Below are positions 24,801 through 39,100 of a stretch of 64,000 nt of DNA, piece by piece. Under the pieces are notes generated by a model that did no database searches, had not been told where the DNA came from, and saw only the letters and a list, made by a program, of their open reading frames with translations. Made by a program: the position numbers and the translations under genes. Source of the stretch: Trichoplax adhaerens (lineage: Eukaryota > Placozoa > Uniplacotomia > Trichoplacea > Trichoplacidae); contig NW_002060949.1 of the NCBI RefSeq assembly GCF_000150275.1, forward strand, positions 333,861 to 397,860, given 5' to 3'. The first letter of the stretch is position 1. Each line of letters opens with the position of its first letter.

Positions 24801-27800
24801 ATGGTTAAATTATTTAGGCGCTTAGATTAAAATGTAAGGTTACTAAATTATAATAGAAGGTCATATTTTTTTAACATGAAATTTGATAATTCCTTCTAGT
24901 ATGCTATCATAGTTAAGCTATTTAGGACAGATTTAACGCAGATGCCCAGCGGTTAAACATTCTTAACCTTATCCTTTAATTTTAGTTTGTTTTTCTGTTA
25001 TGCCGAACATATCATGTTTTTACTTTTCTTATGTTCTTTAGTCTATATAGTTAATTGATAATATTGAATAAGTACCTGAACTAATCTTAATTCTTCTAAA
25101 TAAAACATTAATATCTATACTGATACTACGAGTTTAAACATATAACTAGTATTTTGTCTATTACAATCAATCGAAAAGAATATCTTAATAGTAACAAACA
25201 GCATTTTTATTGTCTTAGCTTCCAACAGTTATGGCAAACGTTAATATTCATCTTCAATTCGTATATCGATACGGTAATGTGACTAATATCAAGAAGAACT
25301 TTCTATTGATTAGAGGTGCCGTACACTTTACAACATAAGATAATTATATTCTGTATCATAAAGATCATCGTTCAATGTCAGGGAAATTAAGTATGGTAAT
25401 TAATTCTGATATTTTCATGTACTATATGAGTATGTGGGGAGCTTATTTGCCAATCGATATTAATTCATGGCGATTATAGCTATAATTAGTTTGTATCCAG
25501 TGTGACGCATGAATTTCTATTATAACTTATTAGAAGAGCGAAAAAATGGCAGTAATCGTAAATTATTTAGCCAGCGAAAGGAAAGGCATTTTGATTAAAA
25601 CGGGTTATTATACGTGTAATTCAGCACAAGATGCTTTATGTGTCGAGCTCTACAGATGAATTTATTCGATAAATTCAAATATTATCTGCAGATGATAGTT
25701 CAAGATAAAAATAATAGGCAAAAGTTTTACATCATTTATAACTTAAAGTTTAAAAGAAGACCCTTTTCCTTATATCTTATGCGTAGATAAAGGTGAATGC
25801 GATGAGATTAGGAGGGTATAAGCCCAGACGGCAATAGTCAACAAAAGAGGATACGCGTATCTGCCTATCAAAGAAGTTATTAATTATACTTTAGCCATGG
25901 AACAATATATAGACAATTATGAAATACAGTATACTACAGTAAATTGTATTGGATGTTGGTAATTAGAAGCACTAGTTATCTATAATCCATAACTTCGGGC
26001 GAATGATCAATTATTATTGATATTGCCTCCATTTTAACTTGTGTTATTTCCAGATTTTTAAAACTGAGGTTTAAGTATGATGTTCTGAAACGTCAGTAAC
26101 CTATTTTTAAATACCAAGCCTAGCTCTATTAACATCTAGGTTTACAATTTCTTTCTAGATAAGGATATTTATCGATAACAATCAGTGTTCTAACAGAATG
26201 CTATAATATTACAATTTAAATCCTATGATAGCTGTGTTGATCATAATTACGGTTGCGATATATTAAAATTTTCTTCCTTTAATTATCGTCGTTTAGAATT
26301 TAATCAGTCCACATTAAGTAAGTTACATCCATATAGGAATGCTCGGATTATGGACTTTAAATATAGTTTAAGCACTTCTTGATGACGATTTTTCTTCATT
26401 GCCGTAATGAAAAATCGATGAAAACATAGGATCAAATTACACCGATCTCTGTTAGCTTATGTTGCGGTTTCACATTTTTTTACCACAATTTGAGCGTATA
26501 CTGTATTGTGCTCATACAGTATCGTTCAGTACGGGTATTCTTATCATTTATTCTATATCTTGTAGAATAGTTTATCGGTCAAAAAACTAACTGTCCTTAG
26601 ATCCATTAATTTTTCCCTCTATAGGTTTTGCCACTATCCTAATTCCAGGATTGTATCTTACCTTGAATCTGAATGAACGTATTTATTCTATCCAAAAAAT
26701 AAAGTATCTGAATGATATTTAGCCTTGAGGGCTATTGTTAGATATTCTTGGGTAGATATTATTTCCTAAAATTAATTTATTAATAACATCATTAAGGAGT
26801 GATTCGAGCATAGCGTTGTTTTTGAACTTATGACTAGTTTGCATTATTTCATATGTTTGTAACTTTAATAGCTATTTGCATCATTGATGCTAGTGTCAAA
26901 TTATGACTATCAGATGTAAGTAGATTAACAGATGGATTCACTTAATACATTTTGGCTATTGGTATATTTTCTTCGTAAATGAGAGATCTGACTTTTACTC
27001 AATCGCCAAATATTAGGCAATATTAATATCCATTCTTGGTCATTTCTCGATGACTATTTAACATCTATGGTATTATTTTTTGGCATCATCATTTTATCTG
27101 ATAGATTATTATGGCTGTAGAAGCTAATAAAACTAATTGCTGAAGATGGCTAACTTTACGGACACAAGATATTCTCTATCTGACACAGTACTACTTTTCA
27201 TTTAATACAACCTACGAAGTTAGTATCTAGTAGTTGGTATTTAGGCATGAAAGAGTTGCAGTAATACTTTTCATCAAAAACTCCAGTTGAAACGAAATAA
27301 AATCATCTCAGAAGTGTTGAATTCCAAGAAATAAACAGGCATAATGTTATCATCAGTCATCAATTAAATCGTGTTGTATCCTTTTATTATTTTCCCATTT
27401 ATGGCAAATGAGCTTTAATACTCAGCAAATGATTTAATCGATAAGGACCATATGTTTGATAGCTATTATTTTGACTGTGCTGTTACATTCTGACAATTAT
27501 AATTCCGGGAGGTCTATCTAGTTATCGATGGTACCGCCAAATACAAAACTATTAATCTTTTAGTATTTCTTACGTCTTTCTTGAACAGATGAAGTATTCA
27601 TCATACTTTATCATATTAACAATCGATTGATTATCGTGGTTTCTTCAGTTTTTTCGATAAAAAAGTTATTTATTTAATGTAACGATTGAAAGTAACAATA
27701 GAAAGTCTAAATATATTGCGACAGAGTTAGAGAATCATCTTCTATTTTAAGATGAACAAACGAAAGATATCATGAATTATTTGTATCTAGTATAGTGAAT

Positions 27801-28664
27801 GATTTTATCAAGACTGCTATATCATCCCTCCAAAATCTATCTGTACTCTGATTGCCAGCATAAAAAAATGTCTAACTGAAAATTAATTTTAGTAAATAAA
27901 AATCACCTATAAACTATCGTATTATTCTAGAAATGATTATAAATTTGAAGGCAAATGGAATAGTTGTAGTGTTATAAAAGTATACTCATATTCTATCAAA
28001 GGGGATGGTAATACCTAATTAAAATCTTAGCCTAATCTCTCGAGAAAGATTTTCCTTCACTACTAGCCAACTTTCATACATTAATGTTATTGGAGATATT
28101 ATTTTAAATAGTTTTGTAGCAACATGCTTGGCTTTAATAATGACACTAACCAAAATTTTGTCTGTAAATAATAATAAGGCTGTCACATTGTTAGTGCATG
28201 AACGAAAGTGTTAACGTATAACTGAAATATGATAATCATACCTAAGATTTAAAAACAATCAATGTGCTCCAGTTACTGAGCTTTGAAACATTTTTGTATA
28301 TTGATATATTTTGTCAAATATCGAAGCATGTATGTGAAAATTGCATCGCAATATGGTAAGCCAATAGTAAAACAAATAAAATTAATCAATATAATGGTAC
28401 GAAAAGATTGCGAATGTGGAACAAGAGATGATGAGTAACAATTATAATCGAAAGCCATACATCAATTTCAATTTTATCTGTGATATTTTCATTAAGAAAT
28501 TATTTTTACCCGCCTGTAGCAGCATCTTGGTTGCCCAGATTAAACGATTATCTTAATTATTAGTAATAATTTTATCTTTAATACGTACCAATGCTATATA
28601 TCAACTTACCTATTTGTAGTAGAAAATAAATGTAGCAAAATGGTAAAGTATTCGTCCTCTTCAT
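18824..28664 (-). CDS. Ig-FN3 single-pass membrane receptor with tyrosine-rich, PDZ-ending tail
   Basis: Ten exons on the minus strand, listed 5' to 3': 28664-28610, 23402-23085, 22773-22492, 22098-21932, 21427-21268, 21174-21086, 20929-20647, 20246-20120, 19434-19380, 19252-18824. Lengths total 1965 nt, an exact 654 codons plus TGA/TAA-type stop, with all phases matching. Signal peptide about 1-18 (ending CYIYFLLQI), Ig domain 19-124 (ending EDAGDYYC), three FN3-like domains about 125-218, 219-327 and 328-451, membrane helix about 464-486, tail 487-654. The third FN3 has Cys-x(10)-Cys-x3-Trp (CNPQDEYNILYNCHLSW), reminiscent of class I cytokine receptors. The tail has RPLPPAP (SH3-ligand form), STYEVL (ITIM form, Tyr561) and a C-terminal ESTV (class I PDZ ligand). 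The signal exon is the least certain because its intron is 5.2 kb. I recognise no named orthologue. Confidence 0.82.
20574..20574. other. Undetermined base (N)
   Basis: A single N lies in the intron between the third FN3 and the membrane exon of the Ig-FN3 receptor (20247-20646). It does not affect a predicted exon. Confidence 0.99.
23403..28609 (-). other. Long first intron of the Ig-FN3 receptor
   Basis: No exon candidate with matching phase stood out in these 5.2 kb, which is very long compared with introns elsewhere here. If the signal-peptide exon at 28610-28664 belongs to another transcript, this stretch would instead be intergenic. A TA run sits at 23553-23568. Confidence 0.5.
23553..23568. 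repeat. TA dinucleotide run
   Basis: Short uninterrupted TA repeat within the first intron of the Ig-FN3 receptor. Confidence 0.9.
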
Positions 28665-31600
28665 TTTCAATGGTATATTATCAAATGACATAACTAGAAG
28701 AACTCTTATCTTAATTTACCAACAGTGAGATAAAAATGATTGAATGTGATTGAATAAATGAAGTACTGCGGTAAGAAAGCTGTATTAATCGATGATAAAA
28801 TATCGATGCTAAATGACAGAAAAGTGGACTGTTACATCAAAAATATGATATTAACTATTTTGACCAATATCGACAATGCGTTTTATAACAATGATTTTGA
28901 CTAAGATTGACAGTAAATAAAATTTTGACGTAATAATAGCCAGTAAAACAATGGAATTGGTGAATTCAATTGAATTTAAAGAAATTTTGCGTAGAGTAGA
29001 AGATCAAATTAAAACTCTTATATCGTTATATACTATCTTAGGGTAACTGAATTATCACGTGTGATATTTATGTTAAATTGTTGATGACATGATGGAATCG
29101 CTATTGTTTAAGGTCCCTTTTTATCTTTAGATATCCTATTAAGTCAGTTAGTAGTTTTGTTGTTGACAACTTTTTTGATCAAACGATGTAAATCAATTCT
29201 GTACATTTTTTGAAGGGTTTAGTTATACTCGCGAGAAAAACTATCGCTGACTCCTGGTGTTGAGTTAATACTAACGAAAGACAGTATATATATACAGTAT
29301 AATAATTTGGCTATTAAAGTTCATAGAATAATTTTATATTACTTCATTTGATTAATTAGGCACTTTCTCCATAGTTGGTGATCCTGACGCTGTCGTCGTT
29401 TTATTATATCAGACTGTTAATCCTTCCATAGAGCATAATTTGGAATAATTCGCATTCTGTGATATAATAATATAGGATGGCATAACATCAAAGTATCTGA
29501 TCTTAGCTCATAATTTTTGGGATCCAGAAAATTCTAAGTTATGGGTGTGGTCGGCCACTCTTAATCCTTAAAATAAGATATTATAAAGCTGCAAGAACTG
29601 CACTTAACACTGCTATATATGTTGATACTACTGATAGTAATGGATATTTCGCGAAAATATCTATCGTTATTTTATTTACAACAAAGATTCTGAAAATCTT
29701 TGAAAACTCGTACATGGTTTTTTTAGCTTACAATGAAATTAATGGAAGGATAGAAGAATTAAATAAATATCAAAGGTTTAAATTTCAGGCATTTTCTGCT
29801 ATTTATTGCAATCGTCAAGAACTAGTCGGAGTCGTCACATTGAACTCATCTACGTGCTGAATGATATAATGGAAATACTACATGGTTAAAACTCAAGCCG
29901 CAAATAATGAAAGAGATCATCATTATACCAAAGCGCTAAATGTTGTTCTGAAATTAGGCCTCTATTTTAGTATTCTCAATAAAATAGAATTTAAAAAAAT
30001 AAATTGTTTAAATGTCAAATTATTACTTTATCTAATGATTTTATTTTGTCTACAAGGTTATAAACAACTTTAAGAGAAAGATTTTACAGAAGGTGCGAGC
30101 TAAATGACGATGAAATGTAAGATAGAACCAATAATCCTATGGTTTATTGATGACTTCGTTTACTATTTTAATAACAAGGGCTACTTAATCATAATAGCGT
30201 TCCAGATATTGTTTCAAACTCACTAAATTTTGTCGGCATGACAAGAATTAAAAACAACGAATTGTATATATAAGCAGATCTATTTATTACGTAACAATAA
30301 AGATTTTATCGAATCGGCTATTGACAGTATTGATGCAAGCAGGAAGTAACATTTTATTTACATCTCCGTTTATCAATTGATTTTTTGTTATTATTTTGTG
30401 ATGCGGAAGATATTGAAACAGCCTCTAGGTGATGATGTTAAATTTCCATTAGCGATGAAAACTGTTGACATCAAAGATAAGCAAATTTGGCAATCGTTAA
30501 AAATATGTATGATGTAGGTTTGTCATAAATTTAAAAAAACTAATTATTTATCATGTAGCGAGGTTATCATAGCTATAAAACAACGTTGTATAAAGAGTGC
30601 TACAGTACCGTTATCATAATTATTATAAGAATAAAGAAGATTTTTTTAATTTGTTGAAATACCTTAAATATGTAGGCGTAGATTATTTTTAAGTCCCATA
30701 ACTATTCATTGAGTTCTTGCATCTCCTGCGTTAATTGGTTCAGGATTTATAGCTATAATAACCAATATTTCGTTTACTGCAATTAGGAATTATCTTTAAT
30801 CGTAATTACTAATGCCGTTTGGTGTTATCATTTATGCGAGTATGAACTTTCGAGGATATGCTGTACAATATCTCGTATGTCTTAAAATTTTTGTATCTTA
30901 ATACACTTTAGAACCTTCCATTTACGTCAATGAATTAACATTAAACAATTAGAAAGTTAACACTTCGTAATAAATTAAAATTTTTTTAAATTTATTCCCG
31001 TATGATGAAAATAATAAGTTATTTATTATTAAGTTCATGTTAGTAGTTGAACCCTTCAAACGAATTTTATGGCATGCAGAATTCGTAAATTTCCTATAAC
31101 CAATATAAAAGAAGAAATTGAAAAATTTGCGCAAGATGTGGCTTTTCTTTATGGTTTACAATGTATTGATATTAAATTTAATATATTTTATTATACTTTC
31201 TAGTATTCTCTGGGCTTATCAGATAGTTTCGTCCGATTAATTAGGACTCTACCAGAATAATAATACTTATTATACCATAAATTAATTTAAATATAAAGTG
31301 GTCAATTTCTGCTTTCATACGATACCATTTCACTTCTAACCGTTTGATATTGATACTAGACGAACCATTCAAGTAATAAATCGTTTGCATCTTATAGGAT
31401 ATCAGGTTTAAAGTATTTATACATGCATCTGATTTCATACCTGACTCGTATAAATGCCGTTGATTACGAAATAAAATGATAAAATATATGGCGAAGTATG
31501 CGCTATTACATTGTCAATAAACAAAATTTGAACATTAGTTTATTAGCAAACGAAATTGAAGCTACACGTTATTGCAACGCTAACATACAGTAAAACTAAT

Positions 31601-33172
31601 TATTATATGGCTATTTATCAATCACAGTATGGCATATTAATTGAAATTGTAGTCTGCACACAAGGAAAGAAATATAATAATGTGTACATATAGTTATCTA
31701 ACATCGTTAAAATAAGATAAAATAGCTCTATTGTTATCAAAGTAGATTAACAGTTATGTTAATTATGTCATTCCTACTAGTTGGAGCTACTTAATTGACA
31801 AAAATAGATATGTCTGCGATTTCATTTCAGCCGCGGAGGCACTATTTTGTGAGTTAACTCCTTCTCTTAATTCACCTGTTTCAGTTTCTATAAAGCTATA
31901 AAGCAGATATTGAACATAAATAAAACAGATTTTACTCTTGCTACGCAGTAAATACTAGCCAATTGCTAGATTACGCTCATGTTGGATTATAACATCTGTG
32001 GTATTTATACGGCACCGCATTAGGAATTACAACATCATCGGTTATTGATCAACTAAAGCCGTGATTAAAATCGATTAGGAGAAAAACTGACGTTATTAAC
32101 TAATATAATTCATCTTGAAATGTTTTTAATTGCAGTATTACAAATTTCTTTTATTCTTTGAACATCAATCTGCGATACCTTGCTACCAATTGAGTGGAAC
32201 AATAGCAATTCTAAATCTTGAGCTCTATCAAACTACAATATTACAATGGAACATCTAACAAAAGATTCAGTAATGTGGAAGAATATTCGTATATCAATTT
32301 AAAATTAAGAGCACTTCACTAAGAATAAAATGATCGTATAGTGTAAGGTTAAGCACTTGGAAAGCGAGTAGAATGTGATGTTACAAAGCCTTGGCGTTAT
32401 TTATTATTACACCCAGTAACATACTAACTCAGATAAAGGCATAACTTAAACGGTGACATTCCGATAATTATTACCATTAAACGTAGTGTGCAATAGTTTC
32501 CATTAATTGAATAAATAAACAAAGTAAGAATGCCAAAATTAATGTCAGAGTTAATGGCAAGGAGGTTTATTCTTCTCCAATCACTGTAAACTACCATTCA
32601 GAATGCAGCCTAAATATTAATCGTGTAATCAGCGACTATATTGTATTTTGTAGAGAATTTTAGAAATTATAGTATCTATTTTTTAGTTAATTCTTAATTG
32701 CTTGAATAATCAATGTTGTTCCACTTAAGTCATTCGAAAGAATACTGCTAATGGTTTTTAAATTTTATTCTAATACATATTTAAGAGAACTAGAAGCCAA
32801 AGCTACTAATGCTAATGTACTGCTTAGATATTAGACTAGTAAATATCTTAATATATGTTTGTAGTATAGCTTTGCGTCTATAGTAAATCAAGTTTATCCT
32901 TCTTTATCTAAAGACAAATATTATACATATGATATTGCAGAAAAAAACTTACATAGTGATTACGAATTGAAGCTTAACAAGCAAGTTGACTACCTCTTAT
33001 TCCAATATCAGTTTACTATACGATTTATAATTCAACTTATAACGTTAAAAAAAATGGCAGACAGATGAGGTCTATAGGATTCCATTATTGTCTGCCTAGC
33101 TGTAATGTACAGTGCCATTATATAAATACTCTACAAATGGCGAATCGTTTTTGCAGAGTAGTGACAAATGCT
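28665..33172. other. Intergenic stretch between two minus-strand genes
   Basis: About 4.5 kb of AT-rich sequence. Only short unsupported open frames are present (for example 29882-30073 and 31241-31438), without family motifs or paired splice sites. It should hold the promoter of the Ig-FN3 receptor and the 3' end of IFT74; I can point to no specific element. Confidence 0.55.
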
Positions 33173-36100
33173 TCACTGTAATCGCTTCATAATAACTTTG
33201 TTATATTCTGATAACAAGTCTTCTACACCTTTAGAAATGGGCTTATAGTCACCTTCCCTTGTTTTGCTTTCGATAACTATGCAGGTAGTTCGAGTTAAGG
33301 ATTAAAGTTAAAATGAATGTAAGGAATATCAAAGTGAAAACATTCTTTGGATATTACGTTATATTTATTGCTATCTCTAGGATACATTCCTTCATCACAA
33401 AATTATTCTGCTCATAATGCTGCCACTTTCTTTCTAAGTTAGCAAGCTAAAGGAGATAAACGAAAAGGTCGCGTTATGAAGTAATAAAAAAGATGATTTT
33501 TTTAAATATTGAAATCATGTATTATAATCATTGGTCTCAAATAAGGGCATTGTCTTACTTGTGAATGAGTTTCGTTGGCATTTAGTTCGTTCTTTTCAAC
33601 TTCATACTGGTTATGTAACGATTCAATTACTACATTGCGATTACAGACAAAACATGAAAGACGGTATTCATGTAATGTGTTCGTTCAAAAGATTTATTAG
33701 CTCTATTTCTGTTTTAGCTGACCTTTCTTGAATAAATCCTTTCTTTTCTTTAAATTTTCTTTTTCAGTATTTAGACGCTGAAACGTAAATATATAACCTT
33801 AAAAGAATGTAATGATCCTATATATATCTGATTAAAACTTAATTGAAACTAGTCTCAATTACTACACTTTTCATAAACTAAAAATATAAACAGCAAATTT
33901 CATCCTAATAGATTATTCTTGCATGGTTTTACCTTTCTTTTATCTTCGGCAGAATTTTTTAGCCCAGCAATATCTTTGTACTTCTCAAGTTCCTATTGTT
34001 CAAATGAGTAATCAAGTAATAATTAATAGAACCGCGGCCACTTTAAGAACGTAATATATTATCAAAATTGATATAGTACGATACAGATTATAAAGATACA
34101 GACATCACACACAAATATTATTTGCATAATCTTCGGATTACACTGAATGTTTATTACAGTATAATAAACACAAACTTATGACCCCAGTTATGATAAAATT
34201 TTGACCGATATAGGTACGTAATTGATAAGAGAATTAATTTATCTAGCCAGTAATAAACCGCCTAATATTGAATATAAACTCTTTGTAAAGGTATTTTGAG
34301 AACGAATCAGATATCGCTTTCATACGAGATATTTCAAAATTATTGGATATACTCCAGTAATAAAAGCATAAATATGTCCTGGTGCAATACTACGTAGCTC
34401 TATGAACTTTTTTAAATCTCGTTATATTCTAAGTCGAAGTTCAGTCATGCAAAAAGTAGGAGCGATTAGAGATATTATGTAAAGGTCTTTATTGCAGATA
34501 ATCTTAATAGATTAAATCGACACCTTGACTAATTTTTTCGTTAAATTACAACTGAACAAAATCATAGAAATATAAGTAACAAACAGCTGATATGATTAAA
34601 ATAGTGTTAATAAAGACATGTAGATAAATGACTTACTTCAATCATGGTCTTCTTTTTGTCCTTCAATGCCTTCAGCTCCGAAGTGATCTTATTCTCTAAC
34701 TATTTAGATCAGAATTATTAGCATTTTACTTGAAAATACCAGCCTAATATTTTCCCTATCAGGAATTAAAATAATCTTTTAATTTACCTGTTCGACTTTT
34801 GCTAAATCTAACTGTAATCTTGAGCTCTCTACGTTAAAACAGAATAACAATCATCATAAATTTCAAGTAAATCATGCTGTTAGTAATTCATCGAATTCTT
34901 GAAGATTTACCAGCGTCCAACCCTTTAACGGTTGATTGAGATTTCTGCATTTCGTACTCTTTGAAAGATAAATCTTCCTATTTATATTGAAGCGTATTAA
35001 ACATTGTATCGGATTCATTTTAAAAATTATCTTAAAATACAACGATGGTGAGGACTGGGTTATGTCAAAGTTACTTACATTCATCTTTTGCATTTCTTCC
35101 TGAGTTGGCATGTGTTTGCTTCTGATCATATTCTAACGTTACAATCAGAGCAGCATTCGATCATAGGAAGAAAAATTTCATAAAAGCTAATTTTTATTAT
35201 CATTGTAACATCTATAAAGATTAATGATTTGCTCAATCTGAAACTTACGCGGCTAATCCTTTCCAATAATGCGACATTTTTAAGTTCCATTTGATTATTA
35301 TTTTCCTGTGAAGTAAATGTTGACGACATTAGAACATTTAAGGTTAAAGACACCATAATTTAAACTGCTGCATCTCTTACAATTTCTGTAGCCTTAGTTT
35401 CTTCAAATTTTTCAAGAAATTCTTTAAAATAACATAAGAATAAGTTTAATATTCGAAAATTTCGGCAGTGATACAATATTCTAATATATTAAAATGTGAG
35501 ACAAGTTTGTTATAGTGGAATAGCTTAAAGCTGTACTACTTGCTACTTCCAAGAGAGAACGTCATAACCCACTGCCAGTCAATACTAACGACTTACGCGT
35601 TTTCGATCACAGCACCTCGATTATAGCGCAAATATTCTATTACTGTTAGTACTCGATAACAGATTGCACTAAGTAGTTTAACTCTTAAAAGGTATATTAT
35701 AGCAACTGGAGTTAATAAACTGACTCTGTAAACTGTTAAGTTTTTGATATTACGTCAATGCAACATTAGTAGTTCAAAACGACCTCAAGTACCGTACTGT
35801 ACTAAAAACGAAGTGATCATGTATTGTTGAGAATGGAAGCGTTGCTACAGTAAACTAAAGGGTATTGTCCTTAATCATTTGTAAACTAGCTTTTGTAACA
35901 GTAAAATGCTGGTGCATATGTAGTTATAATTACCTTTAATTTACGTATGTTACAACGAATTATATTTTATACGGACATCCATAGCTGTAGAGTAGTGGAT
36001 GTAAACTCGCAAAATTAATATATCAACTGAATAAAGTAATAATACGTCCTAAGATATTTAAAATTTATTGATCTTCTAATCTTAACTATTCTTTATCTAA

Positions 36101-39100
36101 GATATTAAGCATTAAATCATTACTACAAACCATCCATTGCCGCTTCGCGTTTCTTTAATTCTTGAAGTTTGATATTTTGTTCACCTAATTATATTTAGAT
36201 GCATTATCGTTATGCAAGTTTTTACTTAAAAGGATGCATAGGAAAGTGATAGGATTTACCAGAATTACAAAGTTTCTAACCTTGAGATTCTTCCAATTCG
36301 CCATCTAATTGTTGTATTTGTGCAGTAGTATTTTCTATACTGTTTTCGATTTCTGTAAGCCTGTACCCAGAAGTAAAATTATTTTCGAAAGTTACTTAAT
36401 GACTAAAAGTACTCTATGAATCCTTTTGGCTTGCAACTGTTAGTAATTACAAATGCTACCGCTGATGCATCAGCAAAGTGGAAGAAAATGTTATTAATGC
36501 AATATTACTTTACCGAAACATACAGTTGACATGATAACTAGAAGTTGCGGCGTGTGAGTACTATGCGTTATATGTGATCAATTATACAGCATTTTGTTAT
36601 ACAATTTACAAATTAATAAAGGATAATATAATTTATAAACCAGCAGAAATATTGCTGATGACATGTTATGATATGGAAGAAGCCGTAACGACACAATTGC
36701 GTGAGGTAGTAGATATAAAACTTAAGACGTCACACTTATACAAATAGATCAGACTGAGTATGAGTATAAATTGTCACACAGATTGTATTTTTTATGCTTT
36801 AATAATGAGAATTAACAAGTAAAGAGGGAAGCGATTAAACTATAGAATTACTTTTTTTCCATTCTTGCCGATTCTTGACTATTCTCTTTAACCTAAAATG
36901 TAAAATTAAGTTTTATGTAATGTAAGATAAATAAATAATCAATTGCAATAATCTATGAGTAGTATACCTAAAAGTATTTAACAGCAAGATTTGTATTTTA
37001 TAATTATCTACTAGAATCCTGTATCAATAAATCGACAATACTTACATAGATATTTGCATATTATACAAACGATAGCGGTCAAAAGACTTAACTACGGGTA
37101 CCTGTTTCAGTAGGCGCTCGCGTTCTTCCATTGGAGTTCCCTTAGATTCATTGTGCATTTCATCCTGTAAACTTTGACGTTTATCTTCCAACTCACGGAG
37201 TTGTTGGTGTAAATTAACTGTTAGGTAAACATAATAACAACGCAAAAATAAATTAATATCTGATAATGCTCCTTAGAGTTATACTGGAACTTACACCTGT
37301 GACTAAATAATGAAATACGATATCGCTACCTGCTTCTTGCTTAATTGGCGAAGAGCTTAGTTCCTTGATAAATGATAAGAAAAATAGTGAATAAATAATC
37401 AAACAAATACACAAGCACTAAACTGCAATAATTTTCAAATATGTGAAGCTAAACTGAAATGTTATGTATCTGAACAAATAAAACCTCTTCCATATTTTGA
37501 ATTTTCATATGTAACATATCAGATTCAGATTGTTGCGATTCTAAGCGCTTAAATATGAAACAATTATTAATTAGATTTTTTTTCTTCGTATACAATATTC
37601 ATTCTTGTTACAGAATCATATAAAATTCCGTACTTGCTGAAGTTCAGCGTTTAGATTCTTCAACTTCACATACTTTGCTTTTTGAGTGTTATCCTAAAAT
37701 GATCAATCAAAAATTATAAATTATCCACTTGATACATATGACAAAGCAAATAGGACCATGGGTATGATTGTATAAAAATCTTTTATACCATGTCAGCGAC
37801 AAGATTGTCAGCTAAACGTCGTTCTTGCTCAATATCCGTCTCGAGACCTCGAATCTGCTCCTCAATTCTATTAAGTAATGGCAGGAATATTTGTAAAAAT
37901 TTTTACTGTCTTTAGTTACTGAGCAAAGAAGCAAGCGAAGGTAGATTACATAAATTGCTAGCTAAAAGTACTACTTTGATCTCGTGGTAAAGATTTCGTC
38001 AATTTTTCTAGCTTCTCTGTTGTTTTTTACTTGTACCTGATCGGTTTACAAAATTTATGAAATTATCATTAATCAATAACAGAATTTGTCATCGTTAGTT
38101 AAATAAATGAAATAACGTTGGCATACTGATCTTGTATTTTCTATTATAACTTCCATTCCGGTATCAGTGGTGACTTTATCAAGTAGCTAAGGTCATTTGA
38201 AAAAGACAATAAATATATTCAGCGTATTAAATTCTTAAATGGGTCAGATTTTTCCTGTAATTAAAATTTGCTATGATTTACAGTATTGTAGTCTCCTAAA
38301 TTTCCTTGAAGTTCCTTAATTTCATTCGCCAATTGCTCAGCTCTAATAAAGAAGCGCATTAATTTCATAAGTTTTAGCTCTTTTATAAGATATAATTGGC
38401 GATCGTCGTCGTATACATACTTCTTTTCGTATGTGATATACGTCGAGCTATCTTGATTCATTTGGTCGATTTCTCTGGATAGCTTGATATTTTCGGTATT
38501 CAATTCTGCAATTTTTGCTCTGTAATCATGGTGAATTTGAACATATTCTCAATGTATAATTTTCAATACGATGTAATGATAATTAACATTTAGATTATAA
38601 TCTTACCTCAATACGCCTAAGTAATAGGTTTTGTCTTGTACTTGCCTCTGCGGACCTAGAAAGAACCAGTAAAAATTATCAACTAAAAACTGATATCATA
38701 AAACAAGTACAATTTAGGATAAGCTATAACAAGGCTAAGCAGTTCATACGATAGTATGACAGTATAAATTAATTATGTGAACATACACGCACCTTTTGAC
38801 GCAGTTTTCATTCCGGATAATCCATGTTGTGTCATAGGGCGATCATGTACCGTAATCTGTGAGGATAAAACTGTTGGCCACGTTAAAAAATTAGTCGCAA
38901 TACGTATTCAAGATGTAATGTTAGTGACATACTGTATAATAGAGCTTTTTCAAGAGTAATGAGACTATTATTGAATTATTACCTCCTCCTCCTAATCCAC
39001 CTGCTCTAGATCCAGGTCTGACAGATGCAGTCCCTCCATTCTGCTAGTTTAATGCAGTTATATTCCAGAATTACTAATTAAATTATTTGTTCATCCGTAA

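Noticed and set aside
29882-31438. Several 60-70 codon open frames in the 28.7-33.1 kb gap
   Set aside because: Low complexity, Lys/Asn/Ile-rich, no splice partners or domain features; expected by chance.
33531-33731. 66-codon plus-strand open frame
   Set aside because: Antisense to IFT74 exons carrying conserved NETHSQ sequence.
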